From assembly GCA_900540095.1 (NCBI GenBank), contig UQEO01000001.1:4649-68648 (forward strand): a DNA stretch of 64,000 nt, given 5' to 3'. The notes under the pieces are model-generated. The model was not told where the DNA came from. It searched no databases and was given only the letters and a program-made list of their open reading frames with translations. This DNA is from an uncultured Collinsella sp. (lineage in GTDB: Bacteria; Actinomycetota; Coriobacteriia; Coriobacteriales; Coriobacteriaceae). Shown piece by piece: positions 25,569 through 34,204 of this stretch. Made by a program: the position numbers and the translations under genes. Every line of letters starts with the position of its first letter. Positions within the stretch are counted from its first letter, which is position 1.

Positions 25569-25657
25569 CGGGGGGCTTGCAGGACAAGACGGCAGGCTGA
25601 GATTGGGCGCGCCCGCCCTGACCCGCAAACCTGATATGGGTAATGCCAACGAAGGGA
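25569..25657 (+). promoter_or_regulatory. TPP riboswitch (THI element) upstream of thiC
   Basis: Carries the conserved CTGAGA of the pyrimidine-sensing arm (around 25597) and the ACCTGATATGGGTAATGCCA block with GAAGGGA at the 3' end. The closing GAAGGGAG also serves as the ribosome-binding site of thiC, so TPP binding probably blocks translation initiation. TATACT at 25546-25551 is a plausible -10 just upstream. Confidence 0.93.
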
Positions 25658-25666
25658 GCCGTGCCA

Positions 25667-27001
25667 ATGAGCACACAGACCGAGCCCAAGCTCGTCACGC
25701 AAATCGACTTCGCCCGCGCCGGGCAGATCACACCGCAGATGAAGGAGGTCGCCGAGCGCGAGCATCGCGACCCCGAGTACATCCGCGAGCGCGTGGCCGA
25801 CGGCCGCATCGCCATTCCTGCCAACATCGTGCACATCAAAAAAGGCATGCGCGCCTTTGGCGTCGGTGAGGGCCTGTCCACCAAGGTCAACGTGAACTTG
25901 GGCATCTCGGGCGACAAGGCCGATGCCGCCGAGGAATGGAAGAAGGTCAAGATCGCCGAGGACTTTGGCGCCGACGCCATCATGGACCTCTCCAACTCGG
26001 GCAAGACGCGCCAGTTCCGCCAGCAGCTCATCGACGAGACGCCGCTCATGGTAGGTACCGTCCCCATGTACGACGCCATCGGCTACATGGAAAAGCCGCT
26101 GGTCAAGCTTACCAAGGACGACCTGTTCGAGGTCGTGCGCGCGCACGCCGAGGACGGCGTGGACTTTATGACCATCCACTGCGGCATCAACAAGTCGGTC
26201 ACAAAGACCTTTAAGGAGACCGGCCGCCTGATGAACATCGTGAGCCGCGGCGGCTCACTGCTGTTTGGCTGGATGGAGGTCACCGGTAACGAGAACCCGT
26301 TCTATGAGTTCTACGACGAGTTGCTCGAGATTTGCCACGAGTACGACGTGACGATTTCGCTCGGCGACTCCTGCCGCCCGGGCTGCCTCTACGACTCCAA
26401 CGACGCCACCGAGACCGCTGAGATGATCGAGCTGGGCAAGCTGTGCAAGCGCGCTTGGGCCGCCGGCGTCCAGGTCATGGTCGAGGGCCCGGGTCACATG
26501 GCGCTCGACGAGATCGCCGCCAACATGAAACTGCAGAAGCGCCTGTGCCACAATGCTCCGTTCTATGTGCTCGGGCCGCTGGTGACCGATATCGGCGTGG
26601 GTTACGACCACATCACCGCTGCCATCGGCGGCGCCATCTCCGCCAGCTCCGGTGCCGATTTCCTGTGCTACGTGACACCGGCAGAGCACCTATGCCTGCC
26701 CAACGCCCAGGATGTGCTCGACGGCCTCATGGCCACCAAGATCGCCGCACACGCCGCCGACATCGCCAAAAAGGTGCCCCACGCCCGCGACATGGACGAC
26801 AAGATGGGCCAGGCACGCCGCAAGCTCGACTGGGACGCCATGTGGAAGTGCGCGCTCGACCCGGTTACGGGCAAGAAGCGCTACGAGGAGTCCCCCGCCG
26901 CCACCGAGGGCACTTGCACCATGTGTGGCAAGATGTGCGCCGTCCGCACCGTCAACAAGATCTTCGAGGGCACCACGATCGACCTCGGCATGGAGGACTA
27001 G
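25667..27001 (+). CDS. thiC: Phosphomethylpyrimidine synthase ThiC (radical SAM)
   Basis: Converts aminoimidazole ribotide to HMP-phosphate in thiamine synthesis using a 4Fe-4S cluster and SAM. 444 aa, the short form without the long N-terminal extension. VEGPGHMALDEI and the metal-site histidines in YDHITAAIGG are clear. The C-terminal cluster site reads CTMCGKMCAVR, i.e. CX2CX3C, one residue shorter than the CX2CX4C of E. coli and Bacillus enzymes; I believe this form occurs in anaerobic homologues. The ATG at 25667 uses the GAAGGGAG at the end of the TPP riboswitch. thiD follows. Confidence 0.94.
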   Translation: MSTQTEPKLVTQIDFARAGQITPQMKEVAEREHRDPEYIRERVADGRIAIPANIVHIKKGMRAFGVGEGLSTKVNVNLGISGDKADAAEEWKKVKIAEDFGADAIMDLSNSGKTRQFRQQLIDETPLMVGTVPMYDAIGYMEKPLVKLTKDDLFEVVRAHAEDGVDFMTIHCGINKSVTKTFKETGRLMNIVSRGGSLLFGWMEVTGNENPFYEFYDELLEICHEYDVTISLGDSCRPGCLYDSNDATETAEMIELGKLCKRAWAAGVQVMVEGPGHMALDEIAANMKLQKRLCHNAPFYVLGPLVTDIGVGYDHITAAIGGAISASSGADFLCYVTPAEHLCLPNAQDVLDGLMATKIAAHAADIAKKVPHARDMDDKMGQARRKLDWDAMWKCALDPVTGKKRYEESPAATEGTCTMCGKMCAVRTVNKIFEGTTIDLGMED

Positions 27002-27096
27002 CCCTGTCGCCGTGGCCGCTTCTGGCGGCGAGCTGGTGCTTGTCAATTGTTGACGTGTGAACATTTACTTACATTTGCGTAAAGATTGCATCGCCC

Positions 27097-27133
27097 GCCC
27101 GGGTTCGACATAGAGTCGGCCCGGGCATCTTTA
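27097..27133 (+). terminator. Terminator between thiC and thiD
   Basis: Stem GCCCGGG pairing with CCCGGGC (extended by one more pair) followed by ATCTTTAT. A TATAAT overlaps its 3' end at 27132-27137 and may be the -10 of thiD. Confidence 0.65.
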
Positions 27134-27183
27134 TAATGCTGGCTAAAAGACCCATTTGATTCCGACCGAACAAGGGAGCGAAC

Positions 27184-28014
27184 ATGGATCGCAGTAAGGT
27201 ACCTGCCGTTCTATCCATCGCGGGATCCGATTCCAGCGGTGGCGCCGGCATTCAGGCCGACATCAAGACCATCACGGCGCACCGCCTGTATGCCGAGACG
27301 GCCATTACGGCCATCACCGCACAGAACACCCTGGGCGTCACCGCCGTGCAGGATATCTCCCCGAATATTGTCGCGGCGCAGATCGATGCCGTTTTTGACG
27401 ATATCCGCCCCAACGCCGTCAAGATTGGCATGGTTTCCTCTGCCGAGATTATCGATGTTATCGCCGACCGCCTGAGCGCTTGGAACGCGACAAACGTGGT
27501 AGTCGACCCCGTCATGGTAGCCACCTCGGGCGCACGGCTGATTGCCGAAGATGCCGCCGAGGCGCTCACCCGCCGCCTGTTCCCGCTAGCGACGGTTATC
27601 ACGCCCAATATTCCCGAGGCCATGGCCCTGCTCGACTACGAGGTCGACTCCGAGCGCACGCAGCAAAATGCTGCCATGCTCCTCACCCGCCGCTTTGGTT
27701 GCGCATCCCTCGTTAAGGGTGGGCATCTTGTCAACGAGGCCAACGATGTACTGGCCGAACCCGCGCCACTCGATGACGAGGGCAACCATCTGGGAGATCC
27801 ACTCACCACGTGGTTCCGCCACAAGCGTATCGATACCAATAACACACACGGCACCGGCTGCACGCTCTCGTCCGCCATTGCCTGCGCGCTGGCCCAGGGT
27901 ATGGATCTTGCCGATGCCGTCAACGCCGGCAAGGCCTACCTGACAGGCGCTCTGGCCGCCGGCTTTGACATGGGCAAAGGCTCCGGCCCCGTCAACCACA
28001 TGTGGCAGTACTAA
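27184..28014 (+). CDS. thiD: Hydroxymethylpyrimidine/phosphomethylpyrimidine kinase
   Basis: Phosphorylates HMP and HMP-P to HMP-PP for thiamine synthesis. 276 aa, ribokinase fold. SIAGSDSSGGAGIQAD (11-26) binds the pyrimidine; TPNIPEAMALL and VKGGH are the phosphate-binding regions; the anion-hole and catalytic base lie in NTHGTGCTLSSAIA. The ATG has GGGAG four bases upstream. It follows thiC but has its own possible -10, and I see no second riboswitch. Confidence 0.93.
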   Translation: MDRSKVPAVLSIAGSDSSGGAGIQADIKTITAHRLYAETAITAITAQNTLGVTAVQDISPNIVAAQIDAVFDDIRPNAVKIGMVSSAEIIDVIADRLSAWNATNVVVDPVMVATSGARLIAEDAAEALTRRLFPLATVITPNIPEAMALLDYEVDSERTQQNAAMLLTRRFGCASLVKGGHLVNEANDVLAEPAPLDDEGNHLGDPLTTWFRHKRIDTNNTHGTGCTLSSAIACALAQGMDLADAVNAGKAYLTGALAAGFDMGKGSGPVNHMWQY

Positions 28015-28058
28015 ATAGCCAGTAACCTGCCAAAAAGAGACAGGCTACCTTGCACCAA

Positions 28059-28123
28059 AAACCGTCGCAACATTCGATGAAAATCGTGCAAACGCGAAAA
28101 ATCATTAAATGTTGCGACGGTTT
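28059..28123. repeat. 16-bp perfect inverted repeat after thiD
   Basis: Arms AAACCGTCGCAACATT (28059-28074) and its exact complement (28108-28123), loop of 33 nt, followed on the plus strand by GATTTTAG. It may terminate thiD. A weaker hairpin, GTAaCCTG/CAGGcTAC, precedes it near 28022-28046. Confidence 0.75.
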
Positions 28124-28159
28124 GATTTTAGATAGCGGTCGAGCAAAGGACCAGAGCGC

Positions 28160-28771
28160 CTATTCGTCGGCGAGTTGAATTCCCAACAAACCCGAGAGTG
28201 CCAGCGCCTGCTCGGCATTGACCGTCAAGCCACGCAACTCATGGTAATCGCCCGAAACAACGGGCGCTGCAAATGTACAGCGCGACACATCAACGCCGGA
28301 AAGCGACGTCTTGAACACATCAACACGCGTCAGGTCACAGCCATCCAGGCGTATCTGACCCAGCTTGGCACCCTGAAACGCAGCCTCTCTCAGACGTGTA
28401 TCGCATGCTGTCATAGGGCCAATGCGTCCCTCCGAAAGGTTCGCATAGCTCAAATCGCACGATCCAAACGACACGCTCGACAGGCGCGCCTTGAGCAAGT
28501 TGAGTCCCGGTGCCGAGCAGTCAACGAAGTCGCAGCGGCTGAGCCAGCAGCCTTCCATGTTGCAGCGGATAAAGCGGCAACCGCGAAACACCACGTCGCG
28601 AAACGTCGAGCCGCTCCAGTCAACGCTATCGAACTCGCAAGATCGGAACACAACGCCATCGAAGGTCGCGCCGTTCGCCACGTCGTAGGCAAGATCCAAA
28701 TCCTCAAAAGCGGTATTGGAGACGAGCTCATCGCCCTCGGCAAAGAGGTCGATGAGCTCGTCCATGCCCAT
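28160..28771 (-). CDS. Pentapeptide-repeat protein
   Basis: A 203-aa protein built from A(D/N)LxX-type pentapeptide repeats over about residues 20-165, e.g. FEDLDLAYDVANGATFDGVV, GCRFIRCNMEGC, CDLSYANLSEGRIG. Such repeats make a right-handed quadrilateral beta helix; some relatives mimic DNA and protect gyrase, but most have no known function. The repeat here is irregular and cysteine-rich. Two ATG codons (28771 and 28765) have no good ribosome-binding site, and the first is used. A TTGCGGTG palindrome lies 34 bp upstream. Confidence 0.78.
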   Translation of the reverse strand: MGMDELIDLFAEGDELVSNTAFEDLDLAYDVANGATFDGVVFRSCEFDSVDWSGSTFRDVVFRGCRFIRCNMEGCWLSRCDFVDCSAPGLNLLKARLSSVSFGSCDLSYANLSEGRIGPMTACDTRLREAAFQGAKLGQIRLDGCDLTRVDVFKTSLSGVDVSRCTFAAPVVSGDYHELRGLTVNAEQALALSGLLGIQLADE

Positions 28772-28804
28772 ATGGCAGCCAATCCGTTCGTTTACCCGGG
28801 CAAA

Positions 28805-28838
28805 ACCACCGCAAAGGTGCCTGTCCCCTTTGCGGTGG
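28805..28838. repeat. Short palindrome sharing the TTGCGGTG core
   Basis: CCACCGCAAAGG and CCTTTGCGGTGG pair exactly over 12 bp around a 9-nt loop containing GTGCCTGTC. It sits between the SGNH hydrolase stop and the pentapeptide gene start on the minus strand. Shares the octamer TTGCGGTG with the four longer elements. Confidence 0.75.
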
Positions 28839-28850
28839 CTTGGGGTCGCG

Positions 28851-29510
28851 CTACTCTCCGAGCATCTCTTGGAGCTTGGCTGCCACGGCGTGACCCAGGC
28901 TCTCATGGCTTTCGGGCATCATATGCAGATAGTCGATATCGCCCGGCTCGGCAAAGTCGGCGGCATTCAAAAAGTCGCAGCCAAACTGCTCAGCCACATG
29001 CGCGTAGTACTCACCAAAATGTTCCGAGGCTTCTACGGAATGCTCGTCAAAATCGGTCATATATACGTCGGCGATCTGCGGCTTAATCTTGATAGGCGCC
29101 ATCAGCAGAATGCGCGGACAAGGCGCAGCGTCGGTCCACGGAAACGCGCGGACGGCGCGAATCAGCGCCATGGCGCCACGAGCGATATCGGCAGCCGTCA
29201 CGTTAAAGACCGTCTTGCAGTCGTTGGTGCCCAGCATGATCACAATGGCGTCCAGCGGCTTATGGGCCTCGAGCATCATCGGAAGCGCGCGAATGCCGTT
29301 AAGATTGGTGTCCAGATGGCACATGTCGTCGCGTACCGTCGTGCGGCCGTTGAGGCCTTCTTCAATTACATGCCAGCCCTCGCCTAAGTCACGTTGGGCC
29401 ACGCCACACCAGCGCACATCCCGCGCATAGCGCACCGCGGTGCCGTCGCGCATGCCCGCCGGATCGTAACCATAGGTGTTGCTGTCGCCAAAGCATAGAA
29501 CGTTTTTCAT
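28851..29510 (-). CDS. SGNH/GDSL-family esterase or lipase
   Basis: A 219-aa hydrolase. Block I is CFGDSNTYGYDP with the nucleophile S10, block II GLNGRTT (52-58), block III LGTND (93-97) and block V has the catalytic aspartate and histidine in the C-terminal IDYLHMMPESHESLG. No signal peptide, so it acts in the cytosol. Family members deacylate lipids, sugars or peptidoglycan; the substrate is not apparent. It lies downstream of a terminator that separates it from the macrodomain gene. Confidence 0.87.
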   Translation of the reverse strand: MKNVLCFGDSNTYGYDPAGMRDGTAVRYARDVRWCGVAQRDLGEGWHVIEEGLNGRTTVRDDMCHLDTNLNGIRALPMMLEAHKPLDAIVIMLGTNDCKTVFNVTAADIARGAMALIRAVRAFPWTDAAPCPRILLMAPIKIKPQIADVYMTDFDEHSVEASEHFGEYYAHVAEQFGCDFLNAADFAEPGDIDYLHMMPESHESLGHAVAAKLQEMLGE

Positions 29511-29529
29511 CGTAAGCCCTTCCTTTTAG

Positions 29530-29563
29530 TAAAAAGCCGGCGGGAGCAGCCTCTCCCGCCGGC
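29530..29563 (-). terminator. Terminator of the PARG-like gene
   Basis: Minus-strand stem GCCGGCGGGAG with its exact complement, followed by CTTTTTACT. Confidence 0.88.
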
Positions 29564-29589
29564 TCGACCTATCTGTCAACACGTACCGG

Positions 29590-30741
29590 TTACAGGTACT
29601 TGCGCCAATCGTCCTCGTCCTCATCATCCTCGGTAGCAGCCTGGGCCTGCTCGGCGGCGCGAGCTGCCGCAGCGCGAGCGGCAACCTGAGCATAGGACTC
29701 CTCGTTGCGCTCGGGGAAGTTTGCCAGCACGTGCTCGAACTTGGCAAAATCCTCATCCCAGCGCGTAGAAGGCACGGCAAAGAAGACTTGCTTGACCTTA
29801 AAGTCGCCCGACACGAGCTCCTTGCGGAAGAGCTCGGCCACGGCCTCTGCGTCAAAGCCGTTGTTGTCGCAGCCCCAAGCACCCAGCACGAGCTTCTCGC
29901 GACCCAGCTCGTCGCAGATGGCAAGCACAAAGCGAATGCGGTCGCGCAGGGCATCCAGCAGAGCATCGTCGCTCACGCGATACTCCTGGCGGGCGCGCTT
30001 AACGTTGGGCGCGGCGGCCACGATCACGTCGGCGTATGCATGCACGTGGTTGCGGTCGAAGCGCACCGCAGGCACCACTAGGGCGCGGTTACGATAGAGC
30101 TCGCAGTTGATGTTGCGGCGACGGTTCTCGCCGTACCATTTGCGCTGCTTATCGAGAACGTTGTACAGATACGAATCGGCGCACAGTGTGGCCTCCTGGC
30201 CCAGATAACCCTGAATATAGCCACCGCCCGGGTTGGTGAACGAGGCAAAGGCGAGCACGGCCATGTCGCAGAACTGCGCATAGCCACGACCGTTGTCCAA
30301 GATGGCCTGCGTGGCGGAGGCATCGAGCACGGTGACCTCAGGCAGAGACGCAGCAGGCTCCTCAGCAGGCGCGGACTCAGCTTCGGCGATTTCCTCGGCA
30401 GGCTCCTCGACGGGCTCAGGAGCTGCCTCGGTCTCGGGCGCTGCCTCGCTCTCGGGTGCCGCCTCGACCTCGGCAGCCTCCGCGCCCTCGACGTCCTCGG
30501 CAACCTGTTCTTCGGTGGCCACAGCACTCTGAACCTTGGCCTTCATCGCCGAGACAAAGCCGGCAGGCATACCGTCAAACTCGCGAACACCGGCAAGCGA
30601 ACGCTCGATATCCTTGGCGCACGCTTCGGACACAGTTGCCACGTGACGCTCGGCGGCCTTGGCACGGGCCTCGCGCTTGGGATTGGGCTGACCCGCTCGG
30701 TTGGACCTGCGGTTACGGTTCCTGTTGTCGACGTCTGCCAT
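29590..30741 (-). CDS. PARG-like macrodomain protein (TIGR02452/DUF2263) with acidic insertion
   Basis: A 383-aa protein. Residues 135-350 match the microbial poly(ADP-ribose) glycohydrolase-like macrodomain: VLAFASFTNPGGGYIQGYL, then GQEATL. The PARG signature is GGG-X6-8-QEE with the second Glu catalytic; here it reads G172GG then Q182-E183-A184, so the catalytic Glu is replaced by Ala. Residues 78-132 form an Ala/Glu/Pro-rich acidic linker inserted between the N-terminal helix and the macrodomain, and the C-terminus (AATEDDEDEDDW) is also acidic. It may bind ADP-ribose without cleaving it. The ATG follows GAAAGG by nine bases. Confidence 0.8.
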   Translation of the reverse strand: MADVDNRNRNRRSNRAGQPNPKREARAKAAERHVATVSEACAKDIERSLAGVREFDGMPAGFVSAMKAKVQSAVATEEQVAEDVEGAEAAEVEAAPESEAAPETEAAPEPVEEPAEEIAEAESAPAEEPAASLPEVTVLDASATQAILDNGRGYAQFCDMAVLAFASFTNPGGGYIQGYLGQEATLCADSYLYNVLDKQRKWYGENRRRNINCELYRNRALVVPAVRFDRNHVHAYADVIVAAAPNVKRARQEYRVSDDALLDALRDRIRFVLAICDELGREKLVLGAWGCDNNGFDAEAVAELFRKELVSGDFKVKQVFFAVPSTRWDEDFAKFEHVLANFPERNEESYAQVAARAAAARAAEQAQAATEDDEDEDDWRKYL

Positions 30742-30806
30742 AAGTGGTCACCTTTCTCGGTCTCTGCCGCTATCGGCTTTTCCCATCCATGATACCCCGC
30801 CGCGTA

Positions 30807-30838
30807 CAAAAAAGACGGCCCCGAAGGACCGCCTTTCG
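30807..30838 (-). terminator. Terminator of the Bax-inhibitor-1 gene
   Basis: Minus-strand GGCGGTCC / GGGGCCGTC stem with a TTC loop, followed by TTTTTTG. Confidence 0.82.
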
Positions 30839-30879
30839 CATCGATTTGCACGCACGGCAAGCACCGCCGCAATTCGCCA

Positions 30880-31575
30880 CTAGTCGCGACGGCCGAGGAT
30901 GTTCAGAATGCGCAGGAACACGTTGATAATATCCACGAACAGGTTAGAGGCCATGAGCACGGCGTTGGGCAGCGTAGGCGGCACCGTCGCGGCAACATAG
31001 GTGTCGTAGCCAATAAAGCCAGCGAACACCACAATCACGATCAGGTCGGTGATGGACTGCGAAACGCCCATGAACATCAGCACGATCTCAACCAGAATAG
31101 TGGCGAGCAGAATACCAAAACCGATGCCATACACACGCTGGAAAAACTTGGGGAAGGTCACGCCAAGCGCGCCAAAGACAAAGGTGATGGCGGCCGTGGC
31201 GATAAAAGCGGTGTTGATGGTGGGCAGGTCATAGTTGGCAAGGCCAAACGACGCGGTCAGGCCAAAGGTACTCGCAAAGATTACGTAGCCCACAAGGGAC
31301 AGGCCCACGGACTGCTTACTGGCGGCGGCCGACATCATGACCATGCCGACGATGGTCAAAATAAACGAGCCAAAGACCAGCGGCAAGGCGGCGCCGCTCA
31401 TCATCATGCGCGCAAACGACATGGTGCTCGTAAAGTAGGCGCCGGCGCCCATGGCGCAAAAGCCCAAGAAGATCAGGGCAGACATGGCGAGATTGTACGC
31501 GCGCGGCGACATCTCCTTGGCGCGGCTTGCGCCGCTCTCGACGGGGCCGTTCTGATAGCCCTGGATATCGTTCAT
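30880..31575 (-). CDS. Bax inhibitor-1 / YccA family membrane protein
   Basis: A 231-aa protein with seven predicted membrane helices between about residues 28 and 225. The family signature AGFIGYDTYVA, with the conserved aspartate in the penultimate helix, and the DIINVFLRILNILGRRD ending are typical of bacterial BI-1/YbhL proteins, which can act as pH-gated calcium leak channels. The physiological role here is unknown. The ATG has GAAAGG eight bases upstream. Confidence 0.88.
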   Translation of the reverse strand: MNDIQGYQNGPVESGASRAKEMSPRAYNLAMSALIFLGFCAMGAGAYFTSTMSFARMMMSGAALPLVFGSFILTIVGMVMMSAAASKQSVGLSLVGYVIFASTFGLTASFGLANYDLPTINTAFIATAAITFVFGALGVTFPKFFQRVYGIGFGILLATILVEIVLMFMGVSQSITDLIVIVVFAGFIGYDTYVAATVPPTLPNAVLMASNLFVDIINVFLRILNILGRRD

Positions 31576-31659
31576 AGGTTCGTCCTTTCAAAAAGTGCCG
31601 TGAAAGACGGCGCAGCAGGTGACAAGATTCCTGTCATTGTACCCGAATGCCGTACGTCC

Positions 31660-31998
31660 TTACCCACGGCGCTCGCCCTCGAGCGTACGGTCGAATGCCC
31701 ACACCCACCAACGCATCAGATGGGCCTGCGAACCATCTGGTCGTTCGCGCGTCTGGTCCTCCAGATACAACTCGGTCGCGTGCCCGCCAAAACGCACCTT
31801 ATAGGTTGCCGTACGGATGCCGTGAACCGTCAGGCCAAACCCAGTGGTCGAGACAATCTCGTCAATCGTAAAGCAACGACCGTCGACCCAGCAGACGGTG
31901 ACCGGCACGACCTGTCCGCCTGCGAGGATGCGAGCCACGACGTCCACATACTGCTTGTGCACGCGCCGAGTTTTGCCATCTGTCTGTCGATATTCCAT
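31660..31998 (-). CDS. Hypothetical protein (112 aa)
   Basis: Not recognised. Begins MEYRQTDGKTRRVHKQYVDVV and continues with alternating strands (ILAGGQVVPVTVCWVDGR, TVHGIRTATYKVRFGG) and a Trp-rich end (RWWVWAFD), suggesting a small beta-rich fold. The ATG at 31998 is only one base after AGGAGG, an unusually short spacing; the frame runs 29 codons further upstream without a better site. Divergent from the phosphate transporter. Confidence 0.6.
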   Translation of the reverse strand: MEYRQTDGKTRRVHKQYVDVVARILAGGQVVPVTVCWVDGRCFTIDEIVSTTGFGLTVHGIRTATYKVRFGGHATELYLEDQTRERPDGSQAHLMRWWVWAFDRTLEGERRG

Positions 31999-32186
31999 GC
32001 CTCCTATTATCGAACGCATGTTTGCATGTTGTAAAGCGAACAGACTGTGGTTTTGGAGTGTCGTAGTAATCGCACGTGTCCGCATGGCGTGTTAGCAAAA
32101 AGAACACCCGCGGTCAACAGGGCTAATATTCAATTTTAGTGCCAAAAAGTTCACTTCTCCCATCAGAACTCGGTAAAGAAACCCAC

Positions 32187-32215
32187 AGGAGGTGATACGA
32201 TTTATCATGTTTTTG
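32187..32215 (+). promoter_or_regulatory. Orphan perfect Shine-Dalgarno with a three-codon ORF upstream of pit
   Basis: AGGAGGTGAT, full complementarity to the 16S 3' end, followed 11 bases later by ATG TTT TTG TAA. The real pit start is about 40 bp further on and has only a weak GAGAAAG. A minimal upstream ORF or ribosome standby site is possible. Confidence 0.35.
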
Positions 32216-32248
32216 TAACGTGTCTGCAAACTTCGAGAAAGCCCATAT

Positions 32249-33298
32249 ATGGACGTAACGTTCTCAACCTTCCTCGGCCAAATTGTGTCGAACCCAGTCC
32301 TTGCCGTCACCGTGATCCTCGCGTTGGGCGCCATCTTCGTCAATGGATGGACCGACGCGCCCAACGCCATCGCGACCTGCGTCACTACGCGTTGCATGCC
32401 CGCCCGCGCCGCCATTCTCATGAGCGCCGCATTCAACTTCCTCGGTGTGCTCATCATGACGCACTTTAACGCGAGCGTCGCCAATACCATCTCGCATATC
32501 GTCGACTTTGGCGGAAACAGCACCATGGCGCTCGCGTGCCTCTGCGCGGCGCTGTTCTCCATCGTCGTCTACGGCGCCACAGCGTCGCGTTTTGGTATCC
32601 CCACCTCGCAAAGCCACAGCCTTATCGCCGGCCTGACCGGTGCCGCTATCGCCCTCGGCGGCGCGAGCAGCGTCAACGTCCACGAGTGGATGAAGGTCAT
32701 CTACGGCCTGGCGCTCTCCATCGGCCTGGGCTTTGTCATGGGCTGGGTCCTGTGCAAGCTCGTCTCGATTCTTTTCGCCGCCGCCAACAGGCGACGTGCC
32801 AATGTCTTCTTTAAATACGCTCAGATCGCGAGCGCTGCGGCCATGAGCTTTATGCACGGCGCGCAGGATGGACAGAAGTTCATCGGCGTGCTCTTTTTAG
32901 GCGTGGCCTTTGCCAGCGGCCAGACGAGCGTCGGCGATGCAGGCATCCCCATCTGGATTATGCTGCTGTGCTCGGCCACTATGGGTATCGGCACCAGCGT
33001 GGGCGGCGAGCGTATCATCAAGTCCGTCGGCCAGAGCATGGTCAAGCTCGAAAAGTACCAGGGCTTCTCCGCCGACCTGGCGGGCGCCGCAAACCTGCTG
33101 CTTGCCACCCTTACCGGCATCCCCGTGTCCTCCACCCACATCAAGACCTGCGCCATCATGGGCGTCGGTGCCGTCAAGCGCCTTTCGGCCATCAACTTCG
33201 GTGTCGTCAAGGACATGATGTTCACCTGGTTCTTCACCTTCCCCGCCTGCGGACTCATCAGCTTTGTCATGGCCAAGCTGTTCATGATGTTCCTCTAG
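32249..33298 (+). CDS. pit: Low-affinity inorganic phosphate transporter (PiT family)
   Basis: A 349-aa membrane protein with the duplicated PiT signature: NGWTDAPNAIATC at about residue 32 and MHGAQDGQKFIGV in the second half, each followed by a conserved helix; SQSHSLIAG and SSTHIKTCA are the paired phosphate-site loops. Carries phosphate with a proton or metal across the membrane. Next gene, 66 bp downstream, is its usual DUF47 partner. Start ATG at 32249 with GAGAAAG seven bases upstream. Confidence 0.92.
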   Translation: MDVTFSTFLGQIVSNPVLAVTVILALGAIFVNGWTDAPNAIATCVTTRCMPARAAILMSAAFNFLGVLIMTHFNASVANTISHIVDFGGNSTMALACLCAALFSIVVYGATASRFGIPTSQSHSLIAGLTGAAIALGGASSVNVHEWMKVIYGLALSIGLGFVMGWVLCKLVSILFAAANRRRANVFFKYAQIASAAAMSFMHGAQDGQKFIGVLFLGVAFASGQTSVGDAGIPIWIMLLCSATMGIGTSVGGERIIKSVGQSMVKLEKYQGFSADLAGAANLLLATLTGIPVSSTHIKTCAIMGVGAVKRLSAINFGVVKDMMFTWFFTFPACGLISFVMAKLFMMFL

Positions 33299-33364
33299 TC
33301 AAACCGAACGTCCATCCGGACTGCATTACCTCGCCCGCCCATCTTCACCTCGAAAGGACCACCC

Positions 33365-33988
33365 ATGGCAAAGAAACCCGATTCGTTCTACTTTGACAAC
33401 TACGTCGCCTGCGCCGACCTAGCCGTCCAGGCCGCAGAGCTGCTCACCAAGATTTTTGAGAACTTTGACCCTGCGCAGATCCACGACATGCTCGATAAGA
33501 TGCATGCGATTGAGCATGCGGCAGACAAGAAGCACCACGAGCTCGAAGACGCCCTGCTCACCGCCTTTATCACCCCGCTTGAGCGCGAGGATCTAGACCT
33601 GATGAGCTGCTCGCTCGACACCGTGCTCGATCGTATCGAGGGCGTCGTGCAGCGCGTCTACTTCACCAACATCCAGAGCATCCACCCCGATGCCATCGTC
33701 ATCGCCCACAAGGTGACCGACGCCTGCCGCGCCATGAAGGACCTGATGGTCGAGCTGCCCAACTACCGCAAGTCCAAGACCCTGCGCGAGCTCGTCATCC
33801 AGATCAACACCATCGAGTCCGAGGCCGACGAGCTCTACATCAACGCCATGCGCAACCTGCACGTTAACGGCAAGGACCCGCTCGAGGTCATCGCTTGGCG
33901 TGACGTGTACGCCTTCCTGGAGTACTGCGCCGACTGCTGCGAGAATGTGGCCGATGTCGTAGATTCGATTGTCATGAAGAACAGTTAA
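33365..33988 (+). CDS. DUF47 (PhoU-like) accessory protein of the PiT transporter
   Basis: A 207-aa all-helical protein of the Pit-accessory/PhoU-like family (Pfam DUF47). Conserved acidic helix pairs are seen in MLDKMHAIEHAADKKHHE and MRNLHVNGKDPLEVI, and the C-terminal segment EYCADCCENVADVVDSIV is a hallmark. Such proteins sit beside pit genes and are thought to regulate or assemble the transporter. The ATG has GAAAGG nine bases upstream. It is followed by a long inverted repeat. Confidence 0.9.
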   Translation: MAKKPDSFYFDNYVACADLAVQAAELLTKIFENFDPAQIHDMLDKMHAIEHAADKKHHELEDALLTAFITPLEREDLDLMSCSLDTVLDRIEGVVQRVYFTNIQSIHPDAIVIAHKVTDACRAMKDLMVELPNYRKSKTLRELVIQINTIESEADELYINAMRNLHVNGKDPLEVIAWRDVYAFLEYCADCCENVADVVDSIVMKNS

Positions 33989-33993
33989 TTGGG

Positions 33994-34101
33994 GGTACGT
34001 GTCCCGGCGGCGAAGGGCCGGCCACGGTTTGCTTTCTCACTCCGGCTGCTTTGCAGAGTCGTTCGAAAGTAAACCGTGGCCGGCCCTTCGCCTTACGTAC
34101 C
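33994..34101. repeat. Long inverted repeat with 22-bp perfect arms
   Basis: Core arms GGCGAAGGGCCGGCCACGG-TTT (34009-34030) and their exact complement (34071-34092) are flanked by outer GGTACGT/ACGTACC pairs and inner GCTTTC/GAAAGT pairs. It follows the DUF47 stop directly and precedes an oddly composed stretch leading to the nitroreductase gene. Confidence 0.85.
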
Positions 34102-34204
34102 ACCATTGGGAACTTTGGGACCGCCTTAAACGTTTAGCTGGATGGGGCTTTGGGTACCCTTTGTTTTGCTTTGGGTTGATACACTGAATTTGGAGGGCTT
34201 GGTT

